Below, one piece after another: positions 45,501 to 58,400 of a stretch of 64,000 nt of DNA. Each line of letters begins with the position of its first letter. Within the stretch, counting starts at the first letter, position 1. Under the pieces are notes generated by a model. That model did no database searches. It worked only from the letters and a program-made list of their open reading frames with translations, and had not been told where the DNA came from. This DNA comes from Septoria linicola (taxonomy: Eukaryota > Ascomycota > Dothideomycetes > Mycosphaerellales > Mycosphaerellaceae), in NCBI GenBank assembly GCA_024114885.1, contig CP099428.1, forward strand, positions 1,798,001 to 1,862,000. Reading direction: 5' to 3'. Position numbers and translations under genes: made by a program.

Positions 45501-48201
45501 TATACCTTGAGGTAGGAGACTATTAGTTTGATCCTATTAAAAGCTTTATTAGGTAAGAGCTTGAATCCCTTAATATTAGGTCTATTTAGAAGCTTATTCC
45601 TTATATATACTTATACTTTAAAAGCTTCTAGCTAAAACTTAATAGGTATCTTACTTTCTTCAAGTATTACTCTAATAGAGGCCTCTAATGTTTGGATAGA
45701 CCTCTTAACTACTCTATTCTAGAGTGAATTATAGGCCTTAGTTAGCTTAAGAGTGATTCTAAAGTCCTTCTCCTACTATTTAATTAAAGTAGTAATCTCT
45801 CTAGTATTATTAGCCCTTATAGACTTAAGGAGTACTACTAACTACCTTTCTACCTTGATCCTCTAGTTCTAAAGAGTAGTTAGTGTATCTAATCTAGCCT
45901 TGAGTAGAAATGCCTATTTCTTTCTTAAGAAGTTATTAACAATCTTAAGCTACTATATAAAACCTTTTACTAATAATAGTAATAGTCTATAGATATCTAC
46001 TAATATAAGGGCTAATCTTTTAGGTCTTCTTTTAATAGACTTGCCTAGGTGTTTCTTTATCTTACCTATTATATAGATCCTATACTTATACTCTTCCTAG
46101 TTAGGAATTAGAATTCTTTCCTTTAGGTTAGTAACTTTATAAAGGTTTAAGAGTAACCCTCTTCTAAAGTGTACAAATCTTCTATACTATAGCTCTTACT
46201 ATTTCAGATCCTTCTCTAATAGGGTAGTATAGGTATTATTAACCTCTATAGGATTATATAGTAAGTAATATAACTTTTCCTGTAGGAGAGGTAATATCTT
46301 ACTAACAAATAGAACACCTCTAACTAGCTTGGTCTTTATAACTGTTTAGCTATCTAGGGAGGTAAGAGTGAAATCAGGCTTCTAGACTCTAAATTGCTTA
46401 CTAAACTAATCCTATAACATAAGATTTACTCTAAGATTAGGAATAAATAGTACCCTATTAAGTAGAACTTCTCCTCCTAAGATTCCCTTTATCTATACTA
46501 GTCTAGAGTAGGTTGTATAGAGGTATCCTCCTCCTACCTTGATCTATACTTTCTTCCTTAGTAGCTTTACTAATCTGAAGAAGGACAGTTAGTTAGTTAT
46601 ATAGGATAAGGTATAGGAATCTAAGAGCTATTCTTAGGGTAATAACTTGCCTTTAGCCTTAATTATAGAATAGGCCAACTTATCTTGGTTATTATCTTCT
46701 AATAGGGAATTATTATTACTTCTAGAACTAGAGTAAGTTCTAGAATCAGAACTAGAACTAGACTCCTAGGCTGAAAATCCTTTCTTTAGAAGCTTTCTAG
46801 ACTTTTCTATCCTTTGAAGCTACTTACCTATTTTCTAGACAACCTTCTTTAGCTTATTATATAATAATGACTTGTAGATAGCTTTCTTAATATATCTAGT
46901 ATTCCTTAGTGAAGAGGATCTTCTAACCCTCCCTCTAAGGAATGATCCCTAAGGGTCCTTCTAGTTCTTAGTACTATTTCTCTACTAGGACAGTTTCTTA
47001 GTAGTAGGGAGGTTAGGACAATCCTTTAACTAGTGCTTCCCTTTCTTATAGAGCTAGTATATTAGTAGGGACTTTCCTTAGTAGGGCTGCCTAGAATAGA
47101 ATATAGCTAGACCTATATCTATCTTGTCTGGATTGTCTCTTGCCTCTTAGGACTCAAGTAGAAGGAGAACAGTGTCTATATCCAAGGATAGTTAGGTTAT
47201 AATAGTATCCTTAGCTGCTTAGTATAATATAGGTAGGGACTGTAGGAGATGTTTCAGCCTTTTCTCTTAGCTCTAGTAGTAGGCTTCCTAAGGATTAATC
47301 TTAGTAATCCTCTTACCTAGGCCTCTAAGGTGTCTCTATACTTCCCTAATTATCTTATTAGGTAACATCCTAAATATAACAAACTGCTTAATTAGACCTA
47401 TAGTATAGGACTTTAGGACTCTATTATACTTGTTCTAGAGAATCACCTATATCTTAGCTACTAGTGTAGTAACACACTATATCTCTAGCTCTATCTTATT
47501 ATCTTTACTAATACTATATCTAATGCTGAACCTATATACTATATTGTCTTTTAAGAAGTGTTGATTCTAAGTAATATATATCTAAAGACTAGTGTCCTAC
47601 TAAACTATGTATAGGTTCCCTTTAATAATTAGTTAGCTGATTGCCTAGAACTAGTCCTTTCCTTCTAGCTTGTCTATCTATAGCTTGAACTATCTCTTCT
47701 AGTTAGTTCTGTCTAGGATTAGAATCCTTTAGCTCTTCTTATCCTCTTAGTCTATTATAGAAATAGGTGAATAGAATAAATAATTAGTAGAATACTTTAG
47801 GCTAGCTAAGGATTCTAGAGAAGGGTAATTTCTTGTAGTAGAGAGACTAGCTCTAAGGGACAGGGATTCCTCGTATTTAGGAAATTACTAAGACTTAGAT
47901 CTTTCTCTCTTAGTAGAGTTTCTATTACTAGGTAGTAGGAAGGCTAAGTAGCCTCTTCTAACTCTAGTAATACTAGGTACAATAGTAGAGAACTAGGTAG
48001 GTATTAACAAAGTAGAAACATACTACTATCTTATAGAGATCTTTACTAACTTATATACTACTAGGTGCAAACTAGCTTCGTTAGTAATATAGTTAGGGAA
48101 ACTTCTAGGCCCTAAATGTTTTCTATAAACTATAAGGGATACAAGTAACCTATACTAATATAGGTTGCTCCTATTTAGTATACAAACCCAGGCTTATAAC
48201 C

Positions 48202-48480
48202 TATTAAAAGTAGAGAGCGTGTTATATATACTATATAATGTTAAGGAGGGTATAGCGTAGTAAAGAAGAATAGGGGATTAATCTTGAACTAACTTATACA
48301 TATAGTATAGTAGTAATATACTAGGAACTAAATACAAAGTTGATTTTGTTATTTATCTAAGAAGAGAAGAAAGAGAAGCAAGATATACCTCTTACTAAGC
48401 CTTAGGTAGATGCCTTAGGTATCTAGAACTATGCTTAGAAGTCTATATCTAGACTGACTATCTAGGATGTATTCTTAATA
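48202..48480 (-). repeat. TE3 5' LTR
   Basis: Direct copy of 42230-42508; the primer-binding site lies immediately to its left. Confidence 0.88.
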
Positions 48481-51400
48481 ATAGATACTATTCTCCTTCT
48501 ACTTAAGTCCTAAGAGGTAAGAAACAATCTAGATAAGATAGATATAGGTCTAGCTATATTCTATTCTAGGTAGCTCTATTAAGGAAAGTCTCTACTAATA
48601 TACTAGCTCTATAAGAAAGGGAAGTACTAGTTAAAGGATTGTCCTAACCTCTCTACTACTAAGAAACTGTCCTAGTAGAGAAATAGTACTAAGAACTAGA
48701 AGGACCCTTAGGGATTATTCCTTAGAGGGAAGGTTAGAAGATCCTCTTTACTAAGGAATACTAGATATATTAAGAAAGCTATCTATAAGTCATTATTATA
48801 TAATAAGCTAAAGAAGGTTATCTAGAAAATAGGTAAGTAGCTTTAGAGGATAGAAAAGTCTAGAAAGCTTCTAAAGAAAGGATTTTCAGCCTAGGAGTCT
48901 AGTTCTAATTCTGATTCTAGAACTTACTCTAGTTCTAGAAGTAATAATAATTCCCTATTAGAAGATAATAACTAAGATAAATTAGCCTATTCTATAATTA
49001 AGGCTAAAGGTAAGTTATTACCTTAAGAATAGCTCTTAGATTCCTATACCTTATTCTATATAACTAACTAACTATCCTTCTTTAGATTAGTAAAGCTACT
49101 AAGAAAGAAAGTATAGATTAAGGTAGGAGGAGGATACCTCTATATAACCTACTCTAGACTAGTATAGATAAAGGGAATCTTAGGAGGAGAAGTTCTACTT
49201 AATAGGGTACTATTTGTTCCTAATCTTAGAGTAAATCTTATATTATAGGATTAGTTTAGTAAGCAATTTAGAGTCTAGAAGCCTAATTTTACTCTTACCT
49301 CCCTAGATAGCTAAATAGTTATAAAGACTAAGCTAGTTAGAGGTGTTCTATTTATTAGTAAGATATTACCTCTCCTATAGGAAAAGTTATATTACTTACT
49401 ATATAATCCTATAGAGGTTAATAATGCCTATACTACCCTATTAGAGAAGGATCTAAAACAGTAAGAGCTATAGTATAGAAGATTTATATACTTTAGAAGA
49501 GGGTTACTCTTAAACCTTTATAAAGTTACTAACCTAAAGGAAAGAATTCTAATCTCTAACTAGGAAGAGTATAAGTATAGGATCTATATAATAGGTAAGA
49601 TAAAGAAACACCTAGGCAAGTCTATTAAGAGAAGACCTAAAAGACTAGCCCTTATATTAGTAGATATCTATAGACTATTACTATTATTAGTAAAAGGTTT
49701 TATATAGTAGCTTAAGATTATTAATAACTTCTTAAGAAAGAAATAGGCATTTCTACTTAAGGCTAGATCAGATATACTAACTACTCTTTAGAACTAGAGG
49801 ATTAAGGTAGAAAGGCAGTTAGTAGTACTCCTTAAGTCTATAAGGGCTAACAATACTAGAGAGATTACTACTTTAATTAAATAGTAGGAGAAGGACTTTA
49901 GAATTACCCTTAAGCTAACTAAGGCCTATAATTCACTCTAGAATAGAGTAGTTAAGAGGTCTATCTAAACATTAGAGGCCTCTATTAGAGTAATACTTGA
50001 AGAAAGTAAGATGCCTATTAAGTTTTAGCTAGAAGCTCTTAAAGTATAGGTATATATAAGGAACAAGCTTCTAAATAGACCTAATATTAAGGGATTCAAG
50101 CTCTTACCTAATAAAGCTTTTAATAGAATCAAACTAATAGTCTCCTACCTTAAGGTATAGGGATATAGAGCTATAGTATATATAGATATAAGAGTATAGC
50201 CTTAGTAGGTAAGGAGTAATAAACTAATAAATAGAGGAAAGGATACTATGTTTATTAGATACTATAATAATATAGTAAAGGTATAGAAGTTCTAGGAGCT
50301 AGATATAAAGGCTATTAAGTAGTATACTAATATAATCTTCTTTAAAGATAAGCCGGGTAGAGAATTAGACTTAAATATTAAGATTAAGAATCTCCCTAGT
50401 TTAGCTCTAGAAAGAAGACCTATTAGAAGGCTAAGAACTATTAGCTAGCCTACTCTATAAGCTAGTAGGAGTACCCTAGGTGCTCCTAGTCTAGGCTAGT
50501 AGAAGCCTCCTCCCTCTTAGCTATTAGTATAGGTTTAGGAAGGAAAGAAACTCTTTATATAACTTCTACCTCTACTAGAAGATATAGGAGAGTATAGAAA
50601 ATTCCTAGACTAAGAGAAAGTTAAGAAAGAATCTAAGAATTCTGTTTAAGAAACTATAGAGGTAGATTAGGAGTAGATAGCCTTAAGGTAAACTCTTAGA
50701 AAGAGGAAAGTATCCTAAGAACTTAATAGATTTAACTAGAAGCTAAAGCTATTTAGGCTTAAGCTAGATTAGAATAGTTAGCTAGATAAGGAAATACTCC
50801 TAGAGTATTAGGCTTTCTTCTTAGCTATAAGCTCTATTAACCTAGGTATCTTATAAGATCTAGAATTCTTAGAGGAAGTTAAAGAGATTGTATTCTTAGC
50901 TACTAAAGAAGTAGGAATATATAAATAGGAGGTTCTAATCCTAAGGAACTATAAGGAAGTAGTAAGTAATCCTAAGTAGGGTTATCTCTAGTAAGAAGCT
51001 ATTTAGAAGGAGCTAGATATACTTATAAGTAATAATACCTAGACTATAGTAGTCCTACTAAAAGGGGCTAACCTAGTTACCTTAAGATAGGTCTTTAATA
51101 TTAAGAGAAAGCTTAGTAGAGCTATTAAAAAGTTTAAGGCAAGACTAGTTATAAGAGAGTTCTTCTAAAAGTATAGAGTAGACTATATAGAAACTTTTAC
51201 CTCTATAGTTAGGTAGGATACTCTAAGAGGATTTATAGCTATAGTCTATAAGAAGGACCTAGTTCTATACTAAGTAGATATAAACAATATATTTATAGAG
51301 AGTACCCTATATAAGGACATCTATATAATCCTACTACTAGGTATTAACCTACTAACTAGTATAGTCTTATAAGTTCTAAGGAGTCTCTATAGGCTAAAGT

Positions 51401-53201
51401 AAGCTATAAGAGACTAGAATTAGCTATATATATTAAAGCTAAAAGGAATAGGATTTAGATAATTAGAAGTAGACTTATATCTTCTAATCTATAAGAAAAG
51501 GAAAGACCTAATAATCCTAATCTATATTAATAACATACCTATTACTATAGAGAGACTAGAAGATGTCCTCTAGTTTAAAGACTAACTTAGTAAGGTCTTT
51601 AAGATTAAAGATCTTAGAGAACTAGATAAGATTCTTAGAATAAGACTAATAAGAAACAGATAGTAAGGCTAGCTAAAACTTAACTAGAAGTACTATATTT
51701 AAGAGAACCTAGCTAAGATAGGAATAGGTTAAGAGACTATATTACTAACTCTTTTACTAATAGACAGCTATAAAAGTCTAAAGCCTACTAGACTAAATAA
51801 TAAAAGGTATAATAAATAGAAGTACTAATCTATTATTAGAACATAGATATAGCTTATAACTATTATAAGACTAGACATTTTATTTGCCCTTAGAAGATTA
51901 AGCTCCTATATTAGTAATCTAATAGTAGGATATATAAAGGCTCTAAAGAAGCTAACTAGATACCTAAGATTAAACTTAGACCTTAGTCTAAGATACTTAA
52001 GGAATAGTTAAGGCTTTCTTACTAGATATATAGACTCTAACTATATAATAGACAAGACTAATAGAGTCTTAATCCTTAGATATATCTTTTTCCTTTATAG
52101 TATACTAATCTCCTAGATAAGTAAGAAGTAGAAATCTATAGCTATATCTATAATAGAAGCTAAATATATAGCTATAGGAGTATATATAAAACAGTTATAG
52201 TTCCTTAGTACTCTCTTAAGAGAGCTTAGATACCTAGAGTTAGTAGGAGAATATTCTTACTAACTAAGGATCCTTAGTAACTAGGAAACTATTACTAGAA
52301 TTAGGCTAATTTAGCTAAAAGGTAATAACTAAGCTGCCTTTACTCTAGTTAAGGACTTATATATTTATAATAAGTCTAAATATATTAATATCTTATATAA
52401 TACTATAAGAAAGCTCTAGTAGAATAGACTTATCTCTATAGAATATATAAATATAAAAGAGATAGTAGTAGATAGTCTTACTAAGCTAAAGAATAGACTA
52501 TAGTTTTAGAAGTTTATAAGGTAGCTCTACCTTATATAAGAGATATATAAAAGATAACTCTAAGCCTTAGAGTTAAACTAAGAAAAGTCTAAAAGAAAGA
52601 TTTTAGTTACTTAACTCCTCCTTAGTTAGACTTTATAAAGTCCTAAATACCCTTACTAATATTAGACCTATTACTAACTATAATATTACTATATAGTACC
52701 TAGCTAAACTAGATACCCCCTAAGGCTAAGTACTAGTTAATATTAAAGACCTCCTCTATAGCAGCTATTATCTCCTCTACTAGTATATAGTTACTCTACT
52801 CCCTAGCTTAATATAAGATCCCTATAGCTAAGAATAGTATACCCTAAAGACTATTAGAGAACTAAGAAGCTATATAGAATATAACTAAGTAGGGGACTAG
52901 GCTATAAGGAATCTAGAGAGCTATTAGAATTAGCTATAAGAAAGGATAGAGGTAACTTACTAGATAGTCTATATCCTAAATAATCTACTCCTATATAAGA
53001 GAGGAGGAAGATCTTATAGAAGGTATTTCTTTTACCTTTTTATAGGAGATAGTAGTATAGAAAGTTTATTAGATTAATAGTTAGTACTATCTAGTTATTA
53101 GTCTAAAAAGTAAGTACTTAATAACTAATTAAGATTAGAACTAGTATTTAAGTACTATAGATAATCTATTAAAAGATCTAACTATATAGTATAAGTAGGA
53201 G

Positions 53202-53478
53202 TATTAAGAATATATCCTAGATAGTTAGTCTAGATATAGACTTCTAAGTATAGTTCTAGATACCTAAGGTATCTACCTAAGGCTTAGTAAGAGGTATATC
53301 TTACTTCTCTTTCTTCTCTTCTTAGATAACTAACTTAATTAACTTTGTATTTAGTTCCTAGTATATTACTACTATACTATATATATAAGTTAGTTTAAGA
53401 TTAATCCTCTATTCTTCTTTACTACGCTATACCCTCCTTAATATTATATAGTATATAATACGCCCTCTACTTTTAATA
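53202..53478 (+). repeat. TE2 3' LTR
   Basis: Direct copy of 40926-41202, followed by CTCGC. Confidence 0.88.
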
Positions 53479-53510
53479 CTCGCGACTAAAGAAGCTATTA
53501 TACTTAGTAA
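53479..53510 (+). mobile_element. TE1 island between TE2 and TE4
   Basis: Thirty-two bases that start with the second CTCGC and continue the TE1 RNase H frame (ATKEAI-like). TE4 cuts it off; the preceding AGTAA is the expected left half of the TE4 target duplication. Confidence 0.75.
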
Positions 53511-53787
53511 TATTAAAAGTAGAGAGCGTATTATATACTATATAATGTTAAGGAGGGTATAGCGTAGTAAAGAAGAATAGAGGATTAATCTTAAACTAAC
53601 TTATATATATAGTATAGTAGTAATATACTAGGAACTAAATATAAAGTTAATTAAGTTAGTTATCTAAGAAGAGAAGAAAGAGAAGTAAGATATACCTCTT
53701 ACTAAGCCTTAGGTAGATGCCTTAGGTATCTAGAACTATGCTTAAATATCTATATCTAGACTAACTATCTAGGATACATTCTTAATA
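53511..53787 (-). repeat. TE4 3' LTR
   Basis: Inverted relative to the TE2 LTR only 32 bases away, forming a large inverted repeat. Confidence 0.88.
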
Positions 53788-55178
53788 CTCCTACTTATAC
53801 TATATAGTTAGATCTTTCTATAGATTATCTATAATACTTAAGTACTAGCCCTAATCTTAATTAGTTATTAAGTACTTACTTTTTAGACTAATAACTAGAT
53901 AGTACTAACTATTAATCTAATAAACTTTCTATACTACTATCTTCTATAAAAAGGTAAAAGAAATACCTTCTATAAGATCTTCCTCCTCTCTTATATAGGA
54001 GTAGATTATTTAGGACATAGACTATCTAGTAAGTTACCCTTGTCCTTTCTTATAGCTAATTCTAATAGCTCTCTAGATTCCTTATAGCCTAGTCCCCTAC
54101 TTAGTTATATTCTATATAGCTTCTTAGTTCTCTAATAGTCTTTAGGGTATACTATTCTTAGCTATAGGGATCTTATATTAAGCTAGGGAGTAGAGTAACT
54201 ATATACTAGTAGAGGAGATAATAGCTACTATAGAGGAGGTCTTTAATATTAACTAGTACTTAGCCTTAGGGGGTATCTAGTTTAGCTAGGTACTATATAG
54301 TAATATTATAGTTAGTAATAGGTCTAATATTAGTAAGGGTATTTAGGACTTTATAAAGTCTAACTAAGGAGGAGTTAAGTAACTAAAATCTTTCTTTTAG
54401 ACTTTTCTTAGTTTAACTCTAAGGCTTAGAGTTATCTTTTATATATCTCTTATATAAGGTAGAGCTACCTTATAAACTTCTAAAACTATAGTCTATTCTT
54501 TAGCTTAGTAAGACTATCTACTACTATCTCTTTTATATTTATATATTCTATAGAGATAAGTCTATTCTACTAGAGCTTTCTTATAGTATTATATAAGATA
54601 TTAATATATTTAGACTTATTATAAATATATAAGTCCTTAACTAGAGTAAGGGCAGCTTAGTTATTACCTTTTAGCTAAATTAGCCTAATTCTAGTAATAG
54701 TTTCCTAGTTACTAAGGATCCTTAGTTAGTAAGAATATTCTCCTACTAACTCTAGGTATCTAAGCTCTTTTAAAAGAGCACTAAGGAACTATAACTATTT
54801 TATATATACTCCTATAGCTATATATTTAGCTTCTATTATAGATATAGCTATAGATTTCTACTTCTTACTTATTTAGGAGATTAGTATACTATAAAGGAAG
54901 AAGATATATCTAAGGATTAAGACTCTATTAGTCTTATCTATTATATAGTTAGAGTCTATATATCTAGTAAGAAAGCCTTAACTATTCCTTAAGTATCTTA
55001 GACTAAGGTCTAGGTTTAATCTTAGGTATCTAGTTAGCTTCTTTAGAGCCTTTATATATTCTACTATTAGATTACTAATATAGGAGCTTAATCTTCTAAG
55101 AGCAAATAAAATGTCTAGTTTTGTAATAGTTATAAGCTATATCTATGTTCTAATAATAGATTAGTACTCCTATTTATT

Positions 55179-55183
55179 ATATC
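55179..55183. repeat. target-site duplication of TE5, left copy (ATATC)
   Basis: ATATC before TE5 is repeated at 61483-61487, after which the TE4 sequence resumes (TTTTATTATTTAG). Confidence 0.85.
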
Positions 55184-55461
55184 TATTAAAAGTGGAGAGC
55201 GTTTGTAGATACTATATAATGTTAAGGAGGGTATAGCGTAGTAAAGAAGAATAGGGGATCAATCTTAAACTAACTTATATACATAGTATAGTAGTAATAT
55301 ACTAGGAACTAAATACAAAGTTAATTAAGTTAGTTATCTAAGAAGAGAAGAAAGAGAAGCAAGATATACCTCTTACTAAGCCTTAGGTAGATGCCTTAGG
55401 TATCTAGAACTATGCTTAGAAGTCTATATCCAGACTAACTATCTAGGATACATTCTTAATA
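55184..55461 (-). repeat. TE5 3' LTR
   Basis: Matches 61205-61482; both share GCGTTT near the left end, unlike the other LTRs. Confidence 0.88.
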
Positions 55462-58400
55462 CTCCTACTCATACTATATAGTCAGATCTTTTAATAGATT
55501 ATCTATAGCACTCAAATGCTAGTCCTAATCTTGATTAGTTATCAAGTACTTGCTTTTCAGACTAACAACCAGACAGTACTAACTGTTAATCTAACAAACT
55601 TTCTATACTACTATCTCCTATAAAAAGGCAAAAGAAATACCTTCTATAAGATCTTCCTCCTCTCTTATATAGGAGTAGATTGTTCAGGATATAGACTATC
55701 TAGTAAGTTGCCCCTGTCCTTTCTTATAGCTAATTCTAATAGCTCCCTAGATTCCTTATAGCCTAGTCCCCTACTTAGTTACATTCTATACAGCTTCTTA
55801 GTTCCCTAATAGTCTTTAGGGTATACTATTCTTAGCTATAGGGATCTTATATTAAGCTAGGGAGCAGAGTAACTATATACTAGTAGAGGAGATAATAGCT
55901 GCTATAGAGGAGGTCTTTAACATTAACTAGTACTTGGCCTTAGAGAGTGTCTAGTTTAGCTAGGTGCTATATAGTAATATTATAGTTAGTAATAGGTCTA
56001 ATATTAGTAAGGGCATTTAGGACTTTGTAAAGTCTAACTAAGGAGGAGTCAAGTAACTAAAATCTTTCTTTTAGACTCCTCTTAGTTCAACTCCAAGGCT
56101 TGGAGTTATCTTTTATATATCTCTTATATAAGGTAGAGCTACCTTATAAACTCCTGAAACTGTAGTCTATTCTTTAGCTTAGTAAGACTATCTACTACTA
56201 TCTCTTTTATATTTATATATTCTATAGAGATAAGTCTGTTCTACTAGAGCTTTCTTATAGTATTATATGAGATATCAATATATTTAGACTTGTTATAAAC
56301 ATGTAAGTCCTTGACTAGAGTAAGGGTAGCTTAGTTATTACCTTTTAGCTAAATTAGCCTAATTCTAGTAATAGTTTCCTAGTTACCAAGGATCCTTAGT
56401 TAGTAAGAACATTCTCCTACTAACTCTAGGTATCCAAGCTCTCTTAAAAGAGTATTAAGGAACTGTGACTGTTTTATATATATACCTATAGCTATATATT
56501 CAGCTTCTATTATAGATATAGCTACAGATTTCTACTTCTTACTTATCTAGGAGATTAGTGCACTATAAAGGAAGAAGACATATCTAAGGATTGAGACTCT
56601 ATTAGTCTTGTCCATTACATAGTTAGAGTCTATATATCTAGTAAGAAAGCCTTAACTATTCCTTAAGTATCTTAGACTAAGGTCTAGGTTTGATCTTAGG
56701 TATCTAGTTAGCTTCTTTAGAGCCTTTATATATCCTACTATTAGATTACTAATATAGGAGCTTAATCTTCTAAGGGCAAATGAAATGTCTAGTCTTGTAA
56801 TAGTTACAAGCTATATCTATGTTCTAATAATAGATTAGTACTCCTATTTGTTATACCTTTTATTATTTAGTCTAGTAGGCTTTAGACTTTTATAGCTGTC
56901 TATTAGTAAAAGAGTTAGTAATACAGTCTCTTGACCTATTCCTATCTTAGCTAGGTTCTCTTAGATATAGTGCTTCTAGTCAAGTTTTAGCTAGCCTTAC
57001 TGTCTGTTTCTTATTAGTCTTATTCTAAGAATCTTGTCTAGTTCTTTAAGATCTTTGATCTTAAAGACCTTGCTAAGTTAGTCTTTAAACTAGAGGACAT
57101 CTTCTAGTCTCTCTATAGTAATAGGTATGTTATTAACATAGATTAGGATTATTAGGTCTTTCCTTTTCTTATAGATTAGAAGATATAGGTCTACTTCTAA
57201 TTGTCTGAATCCTATTCCTTTCAGCTTTGATATATATAGCTGATTCTAGTCTCTTATATCTTACTTTAGCCTATAGAGACTCCTTAGAACTTGTAAGACT
57301 ATACTAGTTAGTAGGTTAACACCTAGTAGTAGGATTATATAGATGTCCTTATATAGAGTGCTCTCTATAAATGTATTGTTTATATCTACTTAGTGCAGAA
57401 CTAGGTCCTTCTTATAGACTATAGCTATAAATCCTCTTAGAGTATCCTACCTAACTATAGGGGCAAAAGTCTCTATATAGTCTACTCTATACTTTTAGGA
57501 GAACCCTCTTATAACTAGTCTTGCCTTGAACTTTTCAATAGCTCTACTAAGCTTTCTCTTGACATTAAAGACCTATCTTAAGGTAACTAGGTTAGCCCCT
57601 TTTAGTAGGACCACTACAGTCTAGGTATTGTTACTTGCAAGTATATCTAGCTCCTTCTAAATAGCTTCTTACTAGAGATAACCCTACTTAGGATCACTTA
57701 CTGCTTCTTTATAGTTCCTTAGGATTAGAACCTCCTATTTGTGTATTCCTGCTTCTTTAGTAGCTAAGAATATAATCTCTTTAACTTCCTCTAAGAATTC
57801 TAGGTCTTATAGGATGCCTAGGTTAATAGAGCTTATAGCTAAGAAGAAAGCCTAATGCTCTAGGAGTATTTCTTTGTCTAGCTGACTATTCTAATCTAGC
57901 TTAAGCCTAATTGGCTTTAGCTTCTAGTCAAATCTATTAAGTTCTTAGGATGCTTTCCTCTTTCTAAGGGTTTGCCTTAGGGCTGTCTACTCCTAATCTA
58001 CCTCTATAGTTTCTTAGGTAGAATTCTTAGATTCTTTCTTAACTTTCCCTTAGTCTAGGAATTTTCTATACTCTCCTATATCTTCTAGTAGAGGTAGAAG
58101 TTGTATAAAGAGTTTCTTTCCTTCTTGAACCTATACTAATAGCTAAGAGAGAGGAGGCTTCTACTAGCCTAGACTAGGAGCACCTAGGGTACTTCTACTA
58201 GCTTATAGAGTAGGCTAGCTAATAGTTCTTGGCCTTCTAATAGGTCTTCTTTCTAGAGCTAAACTAGGGAGATTCTTAATCTTAATATTCAAGTCTAATT
58301 CTCTACCTAGCTTATCTTCAAAGAAGATTATATTAGTATACTACTTAATAGCCTTTATATCTAGCTCCTAGAACTTCTATACCTTTACTATATTATTATA

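Larger units (their letters stand above)
42230..48480 (-). mobile_element. TE3: same-family copia copy inserted antisense in TE2
   Basis: A 6251-base element between LTRs of 279 bases (42230-42508 as 3' LTR; 48202-48480 as 5' LTR) with duplication ATAGA. Removing it rejoins TE2 gag exactly, as seen by comparing the sequence around the break with the uninterrupted equivalent at about 47130-47220 in TE3 itself. Gag, integrase, reverse transcriptase and RNase H follow in order on the minus strand. It keeps more TG/CA than TE2 but still has many stops. Near 42800 it lacks about 50 bases present in TE4 and TE5 (between CTAGATTCC and CTAATAGTC). Confidence 0.9.
40926..53478 (+). mobile_element. TE2: Ty1/copia LTR retrotransposon, split by TE3
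   Basis: Bounded by 277-base direct LTRs (40926-41202 and 53202-53478) and the duplication CTCGC, and inserted in the RNase H region of TE1. Without TE3 it is about 6.3 kb. Gag runs from about 41260 to 42229 and resumes at 48486. A zinc-knuckle-like Cys-His stretch is near 48600-48650, integrase is at about 49600-50300 (GKSIKRRPKRLAL), and reverse transcriptase is near 51170-51560 (VDYIETF, YINN at about 51525). RNase H is at about 51870-52200 (SIIEAKYIA), followed by a region of roughly 650 bases before the 3' LTR. Almost every Trp and Gln codon has become a stop, CpG is nearly absent inside, and CA/TG is very low. It is certainly inactive. Confidence 0.9.
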
